A DNA stretch of 9,208 bases from WLMZ01 sp031410915 (GCA_031410915.1 JANNZY010000070.1:1-9208); one strand, 5' to 3'; counted from the first letter of the stretch, positions 1 through 7,193 are shown. A program made the numbers and translations. The notes: generated by a model from the letters alone, not told the origin.

Positions 1-72
1 CCGTTCGCGCTGGAGGGCATCGGCTTCTTCGTGGAGGGGTTCTTCATCGGCATATACCTGTACGGCTGGTAA
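1..72 (+). CDS. cydA: Cytochrome bd oxidase subunit I, N-terminal part (3' end of frame only)
   Basis: The first 23 codons read in frame into a TAA at 70-72. The peptide FALEG-IGFFVEG-FFIGIYLYGW matches the third transmembrane helix of CydA. It keeps both glutamates that correspond to E. coli Glu99 and Glu107, which lie at the haem b595/d site and its proton path. In the family this helix is followed by GWDRL; here the stop replaces the residue after GW, and the next two codons (Arg, Leu) match the family again. The gene begins upstream of the window, so helices 1-2 and the first haem ligand are not visible. As seen, this frame ends far short of the usual 440-520 residues. It could be the end of a pseudogene, the N-terminal piece of a split subunit, or the result of a sequence error. 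Confidence 0.85.
   Translation, partial: PFALEGIGFFVEGFFIGIYLYGW
70..72 (+). other. cydA: In-frame TAA stop inside cydA
   Basis: TAA stands where CydA proteins normally have Asp of the GWDRL motif. Codons on both sides are in the same frame and match CydA, so this is a nonsense codon and not a frameshift. It falls in the loop after helix 3, expected to be cytoplasmic. A TTG follows after one Arg codon. Every complete reading frame I call here ends in TGA or TAG; TAA occurs only at this site. Confidence 0.9.
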
Positions 73-75
73 CGG

Positions 76-1089
76 TTGACAGCGAAGGTGCTCCTCAAAA
101 GGCTGTTCCCGTTGTTGGTGTCCGGCCTGGTCGGCACGTTCTGCGTCGTCGCCGTGAACGCGTGGATGAACTCGCCGGCCGGCTTCCGTCTCGTGAACGG
201 CGACGTCACCGACGTCGACCCGCTCGCGGCGATGTTCAACGACGCGACGTGGACGCAGGTGGCGCACATGTTCGTGGCCGCCTACTTCGTGGTCGGGTTC
301 GTGGTCGCCGCCGTGTACGCCGGCGGCATGTTGCGCGGCCGGCGCGATCGGCTGCACCAGCTCGCCTTCACGACGGCGTTCGCGTTCGCCACGACCGCGG
401 CGTTGATCCAGCCGCTGATCGGCCATGTCGCGGGCATGCGTCTGGCCGAGCATCAACCGGCGAAGCTCGCCGCGATGGAGCTCGCGACCACCACCGAGGA
501 TCACGCGCCACTCATCATCGGTGGCGTGCTGATCGACGGTGAGGTTCGCGGGGGGATCGAGATCCCGTCGGTCGGCTCGTTCCTGGCCCGAGGTTGGTTC
601 GACCGCGATCTGCCCGGCCTGGACCAGGTGCCCGAGGCCGACCGACCACCGGCCAACGTGGTTCACAACTCGTTCCAGGTCATGGTCGGCATCGGGACGG
701 GACTGGCGCTGTTCTCGCAGTGGTTCTGGTGGCGTCGGCGGCGAGGTCGTGACCCGATCGCCTCCACGCGCGTCCTGCAGATCGCGCTCGCCGCCGGGCC
801 GCTGGCCGTCGTCGCACTGGAAGCTGGCTGGACCACGACCGAAGTCGGCCGACAGCCGTGGATCGTGCAGGACGTGCTGCGTGTGAAGGATGCGGTCACG
901 CCCAACGGCGGCATCTGGATCAGTCTCTCGGTGACCGTTGTGGTGTACGCCGTGCTCGGTGTGATCGCGACGCGGGTGATCCGCTCGATGAGTCGGCGTT
1001 GGCGCGAGAACGGTGAGATCGACCTGCCGACGCCCTACGGCCCACCCGCGCACGAACTGCACGAAGCCGAAGAGGTCGGTGCTTCGTGA
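76..1089 (+). CDS. cydA: Cytochrome bd oxidase subunit I, C-terminal part (after in-frame stop)
   Basis: This is helices 4-9 of the haem-bearing subunit of the cytochrome bd quinol:oxygen oxidoreductase in the cytoplasmic membrane. Counting from the TTG at 76, His64 in TQVAH matches the E. coli His186 region. K130 and E135 in KLAAME match the quinol-site Lys252/Glu257. Met203 in SFQVMVG matches the haem b558 ligand Met393, and GRQPW lies at 258-262. The segment between the quinol loop and the Met helix is short, so this is the short-Q-loop type. The TTG is the first possible start after the TAA at 70-72, but I see no good ribosome-binding site before it. The true start is therefore uncertain; it may be made only by reinitiation or readthrough, or not at all. 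The body shows no further damage. Its stop overlaps the cydB start (GTGA), the usual operon layout. Confidence 0.85.
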   Translation: MTAKVLLKRLFPLLVSGLVGTFCVVAVNAWMNSPAGFRLVNGDVTDVDPLAAMFNDATWTQVAHMFVAAYFVVGFVVAAVYAGGMLRGRRDRLHQLAFTTAFAFATTAALIQPLIGHVAGMRLAEHQPAKLAAMELATTTEDHAPLIIGGVLIDGEVRGGIEIPSVGSFLARGWFDRDLPGLDQVPEADRPPANVVHNSFQVMVGIGTGLALFSQWFWWRRRRGRDPIASTRVLQIALAAGPLAVVALEAGWTTTEVGRQPWIVQDVLRVKDAVTPNGGIWISLSVTVVVYAVLGVIATRVIRSMSRRWRENGEIDLPTPYGPPAHELHEAEEVGAS

Positions 1090-2099
1090 GCCTGGCTGAG
1101 TTCTGCGCAGCGCTGATGTTCCTCGGCGTCGTCGCCTACGCCATCTTCGCCGGGGCCGACTTCGGATCGGGTGTGTGGGACCTGCTCGCGGGCGACGCGC
1201 GCAAGGGTGCGACCATGCGGGCCCAGATCGACCAGAGCATCGGCCCGGTGTGGGAGGCCAACCACGTCTGGCTGATCTACGTGCTCGTGTTCATGTGGAC
1301 TGCGTTCCCGACCGCGTTCGCGTCGATGATCACCACGCTGTTCGTGCCGTGGCTGTTCGTCGCGCTCGGCATCGTGCTGCGCGGCTCGGGCTTCGCGTTC
1401 CGCAAGTTCGCGGCGACGATGGAACAGGCCCGCCTGTTCGGTGCGACGTTCGCGGCCTCGTCGGTCATCACGCCGTTCTTCCTGGGCATGATCGCCGGCG
1501 CGATCGCAAGTGGGCGCGTGCCCGACGACAGCGGTGGTCTGTGGTCCAGTTGGACCGGCCCGACATCGTGGGTCGGCGGCGCGCTTGCCGTGCTGACGTG
1601 TTCGTTCCTGGCCGCCACGTTCTTGGCCGCGGATGCGTCACGCGCCGGGCGGATGGTCCTGGCCCACGAATGCGGGCGCCGGGCGCTGCTGTCCGGCGTG
1701 CTCACCGGTGCCGTCGCGCTGATCGCCATCTATCCGATCGAGAGCGACGCCAACCACCTCGCCGACGGATTGCAGAGCCGGGCTGCGCCGTTCGTCGTGC
1801 TGTCTGCGATCGCGGGACTGTTCGCGCTGGCTCGGCTGCGTGCCCGCCGCTACGCCCGAGCGCGCGTCGGCGCGGTGATCGCCGTCGCGTCGGTGGTGAT
1901 TGGATGGGGTGTGGCGCAGTACCCGCATCTGCTGGTCGACCACGTCGAGATCGCCGACGCGGCGGGCGCGCGATCCACCCTGATCGGGTTGATCATCGTG
2001 TTCGCCATTGCGGCGGTGACGGCGGTGCCGGCGATGGTGTGGTTGTTCGTCCTCGTCAACCGAACGGACTGGACGAACCACGATTCCGTGCCGTCGTAG
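1086..2099 (+). CDS. cydB: Cytochrome bd oxidase subunit II
   Basis: CydB is the second membrane subunit of cytochrome bd and scaffolds CydA. The 337-residue product begins with a helix carrying GADFGSGVWDLL (about 23-34), the CydB counterpart of the E. coli FDMG motif. It is followed by IGPVWEANHVWL (52-63) and WTAFPTAFAS, all typical of CydB. Hydrophobic stretches through the whole length fit about eight to nine helices. The GTG start overlaps the cydA TGA by three bases, and AGAGG at 1071-1075 is a plausible ribosome-binding site. The overlap means cydB translation would normally be coupled to cydA. The frame is intact, which argues against long-standing decay of the operon. cydCD, needed for assembly in many bacteria, do not follow; the next gene is convergent larC. 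Confidence 0.95.
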   Translation: MSLAEFCAALMFLGVVAYAIFAGADFGSGVWDLLAGDARKGATMRAQIDQSIGPVWEANHVWLIYVLVFMWTAFPTAFASMITTLFVPWLFVALGIVLRGSGFAFRKFAATMEQARLFGATFAASSVITPFFLGMIAGAIASGRVPDDSGGLWSSWTGPTSWVGGALAVLTCSFLAATFLAADASRAGRMVLAHECGRRALLSGVLTGAVALIAIYPIESDANHLADGLQSRAAPFVVLSAIAGLFALARLRARRYARARVGAVIAVASVVIGWGVAQYPHLLVDHVEIADAAGARSTLIGLIIVFAIAAVTAVPAMVWLFVLVNRTDWTNHDSVPS

Positions 2100-2109
2100 G
2101 ACGACGCAC
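2088..2109. terminator. Possible bidirectional hairpin between cydB and larC
   Basis: CGTCGT (2092-2097), AGG loop, ACGACG (2101-2106) form a six-pair stem. Flanking GTG (2088-2090) and CAC (2107-2109) extend it to nine pairs with one bulged C. It spans the 12-bp gap between the two converging stop codons. There is no U-run on either side, so a terminator role is only a guess from position. Confidence 0.35.
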
Positions 2110-2111
2110 TG

Positions 2112-3326
2112 TCACTCGCTGCTGGCGGCCCAACCGAGCGCCTCGGCGGCGGACAGCACGGCGCGCAGCGGCCAGCCGAGTGCCCTCGCCGCTGCAGCCG
2201 CGTCGTCGTTTTCGACCTTGACGCGACCGGCGGCGAGCTTGACCCGGATCAGATGTCCCTCGACATCGACTGTCGTCTCGCGGCGTTGCTGCGGCCACCG
2301 CTCGACCGTGGTCGCGCGCACGCCGAGCGAGCCGGTCTCGGCCAGGAGGACGGTGACGATCGTGGCGGCCGCTGCTGGGTCGCACAGGGCGTGGACGGTG
2401 TAGGCGGGACGACCCTTCTTCATCACGATCGGGGTGGCCCACGCGTCGTGCGCGCCGGCGGCCAGCAGCGCGGTGATCGTGTGGGCGATGACCTCGCCGG
2501 TCGCGTCGTCGACGTTGACCTCGAAGACCCGTGCCGGCTGCCCTGCGCCCGATACCGCTTGGCGAACAGCTTCGTCGCCGATCACGACCTGCACGACGTT
2601 GGGCCGCCCGGGAGTGTCCGAGGTACCTGCGCCATGGCCCGATGCGATGACCGCCATTGCCGGGAGTGGACCGAACTCGTCGGCCAGCGCGGTCATCAGC
2701 GCGACGCCGGTCGGCGTGGCGATCTCCTTGCGCACGTCGAGACCGTGGGCCGCAGCGTTGCGACGGGCGAGCAGAGCGGCGACGGCCGGTGCCGGCACCG
2801 GGATGTCGCCGTGGGCGCTGTGCGCCGTGCCGCGGTTGACGGCGATCGGGCTGCAGACGATGCGATCGATGCCGAGCGATTCCAGCGCTGCGCATGAGCC
2901 GACGATGTCGACGATCGCGTCGAGTGAGCCAACCTCGTGGAACTCGACGTCCTCGGGTGGCTGACGATGCATCGCACCCTCGACCTCGGCCAACGCCGCG
3001 AACGTCGCCAATGCGCGCTGCTGCACGCGCGGTGTCAGCGGCGCAGCGGTCAACAGATCGCGGATCTCGCGGTACGCCCGGTGCCCGTGTCCGCCGTGAT
3101 CGTGCCCGCCGTGAACGTGATCGTGGTCGTCATGGACGACGACGACGGCGTGGGTGGCAGCCAGGCCGCAGCGCAGAACGGGGTCGAACGTGAGCGCGTA
3201 GCCCTCGAGATGCAGCGCGGCCAGGGTGTCGGCCACGTACGCCGGATCGGCACCTGCGTCCACCAGCGCGCCGAGGGTCATGTCACCGGCAGTACCCGCG
3301 AAGCAATGGAACCAGGCCGTCCTCAC
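2112..3326 (-). CDS. larC: LarC, nickel-insertion protein for the nickel-pincer cofactor
   Basis: LarC inserts nickel into the dithio-pyridinium mononucleotide to finish the nickel-pincer nucleotide cofactor, using CTP, in the cytoplasm. The 404-residue product starts with the family signature FHCFAGTAGDMTLGALVDAG (residues 6-25). A His/Asp-rich loop at 65-82, with eight His in 18 residues, probably handles nickel. The N-terminal domain continues with EFHEVGSLDAIVDIVG and an IATPTGVALM motif. The C-terminal domain has NVDDATGE and MKKGRP. In Lactiplantibacillus plantarum the two halves are joined by programmed frameshifting; here they form one open frame. I chose the GTG at 3326, seven bases after the larB stop, because the conserved region begins there. 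An upstream in-frame ATG at 3368 would add 14 unconserved residues and overlap larB. No strong ribosome-binding site is seen, so translation is probably coupled to larB. Confidence 0.92.
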   Translation of the reverse strand: MRTAWFHCFAGTAGDMTLGALVDAGADPAYVADTLAALHLEGYALTFDPVLRCGLAATHAVVVVHDDHDHVHGGHDHGGHGHRAYREIRDLLTAAPLTPRVQQRALATFAALAEVEGAMHRQPPEDVEFHEVGSLDAIVDIVGSCAALESLGIDRIVCSPIAVNRGTAHSAHGDIPVPAPAVAALLARRNAAAHGLDVRKEIATPTGVALMTALADEFGPLPAMAVIASGHGAGTSDTPGRPNVVQVVIGDEAVRQAVSGAGQPARVFEVNVDDATGEVIAHTITALLAAGAHDAWATPIVMKKGRPAYTVHALCDPAAAATIVTVLLAETGSLGVRATTVERWPQQRRETTVDVEGHLIRVKLAAGRVKVENDDAAAAARALGWPLRAVLSAAEALGWAASSE

Positions 3327-3333
3327 GCCGCCG

Positions 3334-4071
3334 TCACCGCAGCATCCGGGCGATCGCGCAGGCGGCACCGAACCCGTTGTCGATGCCGACCACCGTCACT
3401 CCACTGGCACATGAGGCATGCATGGCCAGCAACGCGGTGACGCCCTGCAACCCCGATCCGTAGCCGACGCTCGTCGGCACTGCAACGACCGGTGCGCCGG
3501 TGAGGCCACCGATGACGCTCGCGAGCGCGCCCTCCATCCCGGCGGCCACCACCACTGCATCAGCGGAGGTGATCGTGTCCAACCGGGCCAGGAGGCGATG
3601 CAGCCCGGCGACGCCGACGTCGCTGATCTGCGCGGCATCGAACCCGTACGCGGCGAGTGTGATCATGCACTCGTCCACGACTGGTTGGTCGGCGGTGCCG
3701 GCGGACACCACCACGACGCGGCCGGCGCGCCACGGTTGCGGGCGACGCCACAACAGCGACCCGCCGCGGTGCTCGGCATCGCCGTGGGCGGCCTGCGCGG
3801 CTTTGGCCTGGTCCTCGCCGGCACGAGTGAGGAGCACGGGATCGGTGCCGTGGGCGAGCAGCTCGCCGACGATGACGGTGACCTGCTCGGCGGACTTACC
3901 CGGTCCGTACACGGCCTCGGGCATGCCCTGGCGTAGCGAGCGATGATGGTCGACCATCGCGTCGCCGACGTCGGCGAACGGCAGGCGCCGAAGCGTGGTG
4001 ACTGCGTCGTCGGCGCTGAGCGCGCCCGTACGCACACCGTCCAGCAGCGCGCGGATGTCGGCCTCGTTCAC
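3334..4071 (-). CDS. larB: LarB, nicotinic acid adenine dinucleotide carboxylase/hydrolase
   Basis: LarB carboxylates the pyridinium ring of nicotinic acid adenine dinucleotide and cleaves off AMP, the first step of nickel-pincer cofactor synthesis. The 245-residue length is typical. An N-terminal helical part (about 1-85, with AVYGPGKSAEQV) precedes a PurE-like domain with VVVVSAGTADQPVVDE, ISDVGVAGLHRLL, VVVAAGMEGALASVIGGL and VPTSVGYGSG. Near the end, SCASGV places a Cys at residue 221, which corresponds to the substrate-capturing cysteine of the family, followed by GIDNGFGAA. The start is the GTG at 4071 (VNEADI). Longer in-frame starts would run into divergent pheA. The pair is transcribed as larB-larC, divergently from pheA across a 73-bp gap. 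I could not pick a clear -10 box for this strand. Confidence 0.93.
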   Translation of the reverse strand: MNEADIRALLDGVRTGALSADDAVTTLRRLPFADVGDAMVDHHRSLRQGMPEAVYGPGKSAEQVTVIVGELLAHGTDPVLLTRAGEDQAKAAQAAHGDAEHRGGSLLWRRPQPWRAGRVVVVSAGTADQPVVDECMITLAAYGFDAAQISDVGVAGLHRLLARLDTITSADAVVVAAGMEGALASVIGGLTGAPVVAVPTSVGYGSGLQGVTALLAMHASCASGVTVVGIDNGFGAACAIARMLR

Positions 4072-4109
4072 GGCGTAGATGCTGCCAGACGCGGACCGCA
4101 AACCGGACA

Positions 4110-4144
4110 GTGACGGGTGTAACGGCTGCCGTAGCCTGGGGCTC
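4110..4144 (+). promoter_or_regulatory. Probable leaderless promoter of pheA
   Basis: TAGCCT at 4132-4137 fits the actinobacterial TANNNT -10 pattern. The pheA ATG begins at 4145, seven bases after the box, where transcription should start. GTGACG at 4110-4115 matches four of six -35 bases, with a 16-base spacer. There is no ribosome-binding site between the box and the ATG, as expected for a leaderless message. It lies in the pheA/larB divergent gap. Confidence 0.55.
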
Positions 4145-5077
4145 ATGGGTACCAGGATGCGGATCGGGTTCTTCGGGCCGTTCGGGACGTTCACCGAACA
4201 GGCGCTGACGACACAGACAGACCTCGCCGATGCCGAGCACGTTCCCTTTCGCACCGTCCCCGACGTGCTCGACGCGGTCGATGCCGGCGACGTGGACCTC
4301 GGCTTCGTCCCGATCGAGAACTCCATCGAGGGCACGGTCAACTTCACCCAGGACGCGCTCGCCTTCGACCACGACCTGCTGATCCAGCGTGAAGTGGTGC
4401 TGGACATCGAGCATTGCCTCCTCGCCAACCCGGGTACCGCGCTCACCGACGTGAAGGTCGTGCTGTCCATCCCGGTCGCCACAGCGCAGTGTCACCAGTT
4501 CCTTCGGCGCGAGCTGCCCGAGGCGGACGTGCGAGCTGCCAACAGCACGGCGGAGGGTGCGCGCACGCTGGCCGAACATCCGGCCCCCGGCACCGCGGCG
4601 ATCGCGCCGCGCAACGCCGCTGCGCTGTACGGGTTGGACATCATCGCATCCGGCATCGAGGACTCGTCCGGCAACCAAACGCGGTTCCTGCTCGTCGGTC
4701 ACCGGCACGTGCCGAAGCCGACCGGTCACGACCGTACCGCGCTCGTCGTGTACCAGCGCGCCGACGAGCCGGGCAGCCTGATCAGCATCCTGCAGGAGTT
4801 CGCTGCGCGCCGCATCAACCTCAGCAACCTGATCAGCCGGCCAACCAAGCAGGGCGCACTCGGCGACTACTGCTTCATCGTCTACGCCGACGGCCACGTG
4901 GCCGACGAGCTGCTGGCCGACGCGATGCGCTCGCTGCGAGCCAAGCAGGGCGCGGTCAAGTTCCTCGGGTCGTACCCTGCGGCCGGCGAGCACGCGCACA
5001 CCGCTCGCGAGCACGCCGATACTCGATGGCGTGAGGCAGACGACTGGATCGCATCGCTGCGGCGCAGCATCGCCTGA
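4145..5077 (+). CDS. pheA: Prephenate dehydratase (phenylalanine biosynthesis)
   Basis: PheA converts prephenate to phenylpyruvate with loss of water and CO2, in the cytoplasm. The 310-residue protein has the catalytic domain first: FFGPFGTFTEQAL near the start, then VPIENSIEGTV, and the catalytic NQTRFLLV motif. A C-terminal ACT domain follows, with DEPGSLISIL and LISRPTK standing for the GALV and ESRP phenylalanine-binding motifs, so feedback inhibition by phenylalanine is likely. There is no chorismate mutase domain, as is usual for the monofunctional actinobacterial enzyme. I chose the ATG at 4145 because a -10 box sits seven bases upstream. The next ATG, at 4157, would also give a complete domain. 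An upstream ATG at 4079 would add 22 Arg/Cys-rich residues lying in the promoter. A hydrophilic His/Glu-rich tail of about 35 residues follows the ACT domain. Confidence 0.95.
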   Translation: MGTRMRIGFFGPFGTFTEQALTTQTDLADAEHVPFRTVPDVLDAVDAGDVDLGFVPIENSIEGTVNFTQDALAFDHDLLIQREVVLDIEHCLLANPGTALTDVKVVLSIPVATAQCHQFLRRELPEADVRAANSTAEGARTLAEHPAPGTAAIAPRNAAALYGLDIIASGIEDSSGNQTRFLLVGHRHVPKPTGHDRTALVVYQRADEPGSLISILQEFAARRINLSNLISRPTKQGALGDYCFIVYADGHVADELLADAMRSLRAKQGAVKFLGSYPAAGEHAHTAREHADTRWREADDWIASLRRSIA

Positions 5078-5089
5078 TCCGGAATGTGC

Positions 5090-5107
5090 TCTCACCTCGC
5101 TCTTACG
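5090..5107 (+). promoter_or_regulatory. Direct repeat upstream of the response regulator (putative autoregulatory box)
   Basis: TCTCACC (5090-5096) and TCTTACG (5101-5107) are two 7-base repeats with a 4-base spacer, giving an 11-bp period. The match is longer if the preceding GC is included (GCTCTCACC/GCTCTTACG). Seven-base repeats with an N4 spacer are the layout of OmpR-family sites such as the mycobacterial PhoP box. The same motif recurs at 7194-7211. A TAGACC-like sequence at 5117 could be part of the -10, but it is not convincing. Confidence 0.5.
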
Positions 5108-5130
5108 CGCGTCCACTAGACCTATGGCCG

Positions 5131-5136
5131 AGGAGG
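5131..5136 (+). promoter_or_regulatory. Ribosome-binding site of the response regulator
   Basis: AGGAGG is a full anti-16S match, four bases before the GTG at 5141. It fixes that GTG as the start. Confidence 0.85.
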
Positions 5137-5140
5137 CGAC

Positions 5141-5839
5141 GTGAGCAACGGGCTGAGTGGTTACCGCGTGCTGGTGGCCGAGGACGAACGAGCAGTGCGT
5201 GAGTCGTTGGCGCGGGCGTTGACGCTCGAGGGCTACAACGTGACCGCAGTGTCGGACGGCGCACAGGCGCTGGAGGCATTGCGTGCCGAGCCCGCCGATG
5301 TCGTGCTGCTGGACGTGATGATGCCCATCGTCGACGGGCTGACCGCGTGCCGTGTGTTGCGCAGCGAGAAGAACCGCGTGCCGATCCTGATGGTCACGGC
5401 GCGCACGGACACGTCGGATCGTGTCGCCGGTCTGGACGCGGGTGCCGACGACTACCTGCCCAAGCCGTTCGCGCTGGACGAGCTGCTGGCTCGCATCCGC
5501 GCTCTGCTGCGCCGGTCGCAACCCGACGATGGGGTCGCCCCGCTGCTGACCGTCGGTGACGTGCAGATCGACTCTGCGGCGCGCCGGGTCTGGGTGGCCG
5601 ACGCGGAGATCGATCTGTCCAAGACCGAGTTCGACCTGCTCGAGCTGCTTGCCCGCAACGCAGGCATCGTGCTCGACCAGTCGACGATCTACGAGCGGAT
5701 CTGGGGCTACGACTTCGGACCGGACTCGAAGAACCTGGCGGTCTACATCGGCTACCTGCGCCGCAAGATCGACACCGCGGACCGGACGCCGCTGATCCAC
5801 ACCGTGCGCGGCGTCGGATACACCGTTCGCGCCCGATGA
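5141..5839 (+). CDS. mprA: MprA-like OmpR-family response regulator
   Basis: This is a two-component DNA-binding regulator. The receiver domain (about 8-125) has acidic residues Glu14-Asp15, phospho-acceptor Asp58 in LLDVMMP, Thr86 in MVTAR and Lys108 in DDYLPKPFA. The winged-helix DNA-binding domain (about 134-232) has DLSKTEFDLLELL, then the recognition region STIYERIWGYDFG, and ends with the HTVRGVGYTVR signature. The receiver is close in wording to mycobacterial MprA (VRESL, RVAGLDAGADDYLPKPFA), a regulator of envelope stress. Orthology is inferred from memory of that sequence. The 232-residue length is normal. The gene overlaps the kinase gene by four bases (ATGA), so the two are coupled. 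A paired repeat just upstream suggests autoregulation. Which signal it answers cannot be read from the sequence. Confidence 0.93.
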   Translation: MSNGLSGYRVLVAEDERAVRESLARALTLEGYNVTAVSDGAQALEALRAEPADVVLLDVMMPIVDGLTACRVLRSEKNRVPILMVTARTDTSDRVAGLDAGADDYLPKPFALDELLARIRALLRRSQPDDGVAPLLTVGDVQIDSAARRVWVADAEIDLSKTEFDLLELLARNAGIVLDQSTIYERIWGYDFGPDSKNLAVYIGYLRRKIDTADRTPLIHTVRGVGYTVRAR

Positions 5840-7182
5840 GCTTGCGCGGCAAGCTCGCGCTGGTGCTCGCCGCGCTCGCCGGGCTGGCGGCCGTCGGGGT
5901 CGGATGGTTGAGCTATGACGCGACCAGCACGCGCATGCTCTCCGAGATCGACGCGACCTTGCGGAACACGGATCGCTTCGACCGGCCCGGCGACGGCGGT
6001 CCGGCTCCCTTCCCGATCGGTGACGAAGGCCTCGGACGGCCGTTCGGCAGCGGTCAGGAGGTCGTCCAGGTCTTCGCCGTCGACGGTACGCGGCAGCGGA
6101 GCACGAACGACATCGAGTTCCCGATCAGCGACAGCGATGTCAGGATCGCGACGAGTGGCGAGGGTCGAAGGCTGCGAACGGTGACCGCCTCGGACGGGCA
6201 CAGCTACCGCGTCGTCACCTTCGCCGCGAACGTGAGCGGCCGCCAGGTCGGTGTGCAGCTCGGCCGCGATCTGTCCGAGATGCAGCGCGTGCTCTCCGAT
6301 CTGCGCGCCCGAATCCTGTTGATCGGTGGCTTCGCCGTCGCGTTCGCGGCAATCGCCGGCTGGGTCGCGGCCAAGCGGCTCACCCGGTCGCTGCGTCAGT
6401 TGACGACTGCGGCGGGCCACGTGTCGTCGACCGGACGGCTGGACATCGAGGTGCCCGAATCGGGTGGTCGGGACGAGGTCGGCCAGCTCGGCAAGGCCTT
6501 CTCATCGATGCTCGGTGCGCTGTCACGTTCGCGCAACGAGCAGCAGCGTCTGGTGCAAGACGCCGGGCACGAGCTCCGCACGCCGCTGACCAGCCTGCGC
6601 ACCAATGTCGACGTGCTCCGCCGCCACGGGGACATGCCGGCCGAGATGCGTCAGAAGATCCTGGCCGACCTCGACACCGAGGTCGGCGAACTGTCCGCAC
6701 TGGTGGAAGAGGTCGTGGCCGTGGGCTCCGGACGCACATCCGACGAGCCGTCGCGGCCGCTGCACCTGTCCGAAGCGGTCGATGCCGCCGTCGAGCGGGT
6801 GCGCCGGCGTACAGGCCGCACGATCACCGTCGACGCCGACAAGGCGGTGGTGGTCGCGCAGCGTTCGTTGCTGGAGCGGGCGATCACGAACCTGCTCGAC
6901 AACGCGGCGAAGTTCGACGACGGTGACGAACCAATCGAGGTGACCGCTCGCGGGGGCACCGTGTCGGTGCGTGACCACGGTCCGGGCATCCCGTCCGACG
7001 ATCTGGCCCGTGTCTTCGATCGCTTCTTCCGTTCGGTCGCGTCGCGTTCACAGCCCGGTTCGGGGCTCGGCCTGTCCATCGTCACCGAAGTCGCTGCGGC
7101 GCATCGCGGCTCCACGTTCGCCGACAACCATCCCGACGGTGGGGCGATCGTGGGCTTCACGCTCCCGATCGATGGCAGCTGA
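5836..7182 (+). CDS. mprB: MprB-like sensor histidine kinase
   Basis: This is the membrane sensor kinase partner of the preceding regulator. The 448-residue protein has helix 1 at about 7-27, a short extracytoplasmic sensor (about 28-155, rich in Gly, Asp and Arg), helix 2 at about 158-178 and a HAMP domain to about 232. The dimerisation/phospho-acceptor segment follows, with His245 in QDAGHELRTPLTSLRTN. The ATPase domain has the N box around Asn356 (NLLDNAAKF), the G1 box RDHGPGIP, an F box (FDRFFRS) and the G2 box GSGLGLSIV. All catalytic elements are intact. The phospho-acceptor segment closely resembles mycobacterial MprB. In mycobacteria mprAB is followed by the protease gene pepD; here a small secreted protein follows instead. 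The start is the ATG within the ATGA overlap. Confidence 0.93.
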   Translation: MSLRGKLALVLAALAGLAAVGVGWLSYDATSTRMLSEIDATLRNTDRFDRPGDGGPAPFPIGDEGLGRPFGSGQEVVQVFAVDGTRQRSTNDIEFPISDSDVRIATSGEGRRLRTVTASDGHSYRVVTFAANVSGRQVGVQLGRDLSEMQRVLSDLRARILLIGGFAVAFAAIAGWVAAKRLTRSLRQLTTAAGHVSSTGRLDIEVPESGGRDEVGQLGKAFSSMLGALSRSRNEQQRLVQDAGHELRTPLTSLRTNVDVLRRHGDMPAEMRQKILADLDTEVGELSALVEEVVAVGSGRTSDEPSRPLHLSEAVDAAVERVRRRTGRTITVDADKAVVVAQRSLLERAITNLLDNAAKFDDGDEPIEVTARGGTVSVRDHGPGIPSDDLARVFDRFFRSVASRSQPGSGLGLSIVTEVAAAHRGSTFADNHPDGGAIVGFTLPIDGS

Positions 7183-7193
7183 GCTCGGCCCGT

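Noticed and set aside
60..80. A frameshift as the cause of the cydA break
   Set aside because: Position 1-72 and 76-1089 are in the same frame and both match CydA up to the junction, so no indel is needed; it is a nonsense codon.
1175..2221. A 348-codon plus-strand frame inside cydB
   Set aside because: The cydB frame has the family motifs; this frame gives an Arg/Pro-rich product with no domain and runs over the end of larC.
4079..4144. Extension of PheA to the ATG at 4079
   Set aside because: It would translate the likely promoter and overlap nearly the whole larB upstream region; the added residues are not conserved in the family.
3896..5800. A 634-codon minus-strand open frame
   Set aside because: It is antisense to pheA and the response regulator, both of which have clear family motifs. 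Its product is rich in Arg, His, Gln and Val with no recognisable domain, as expected from high-GC codon-position shadowing.
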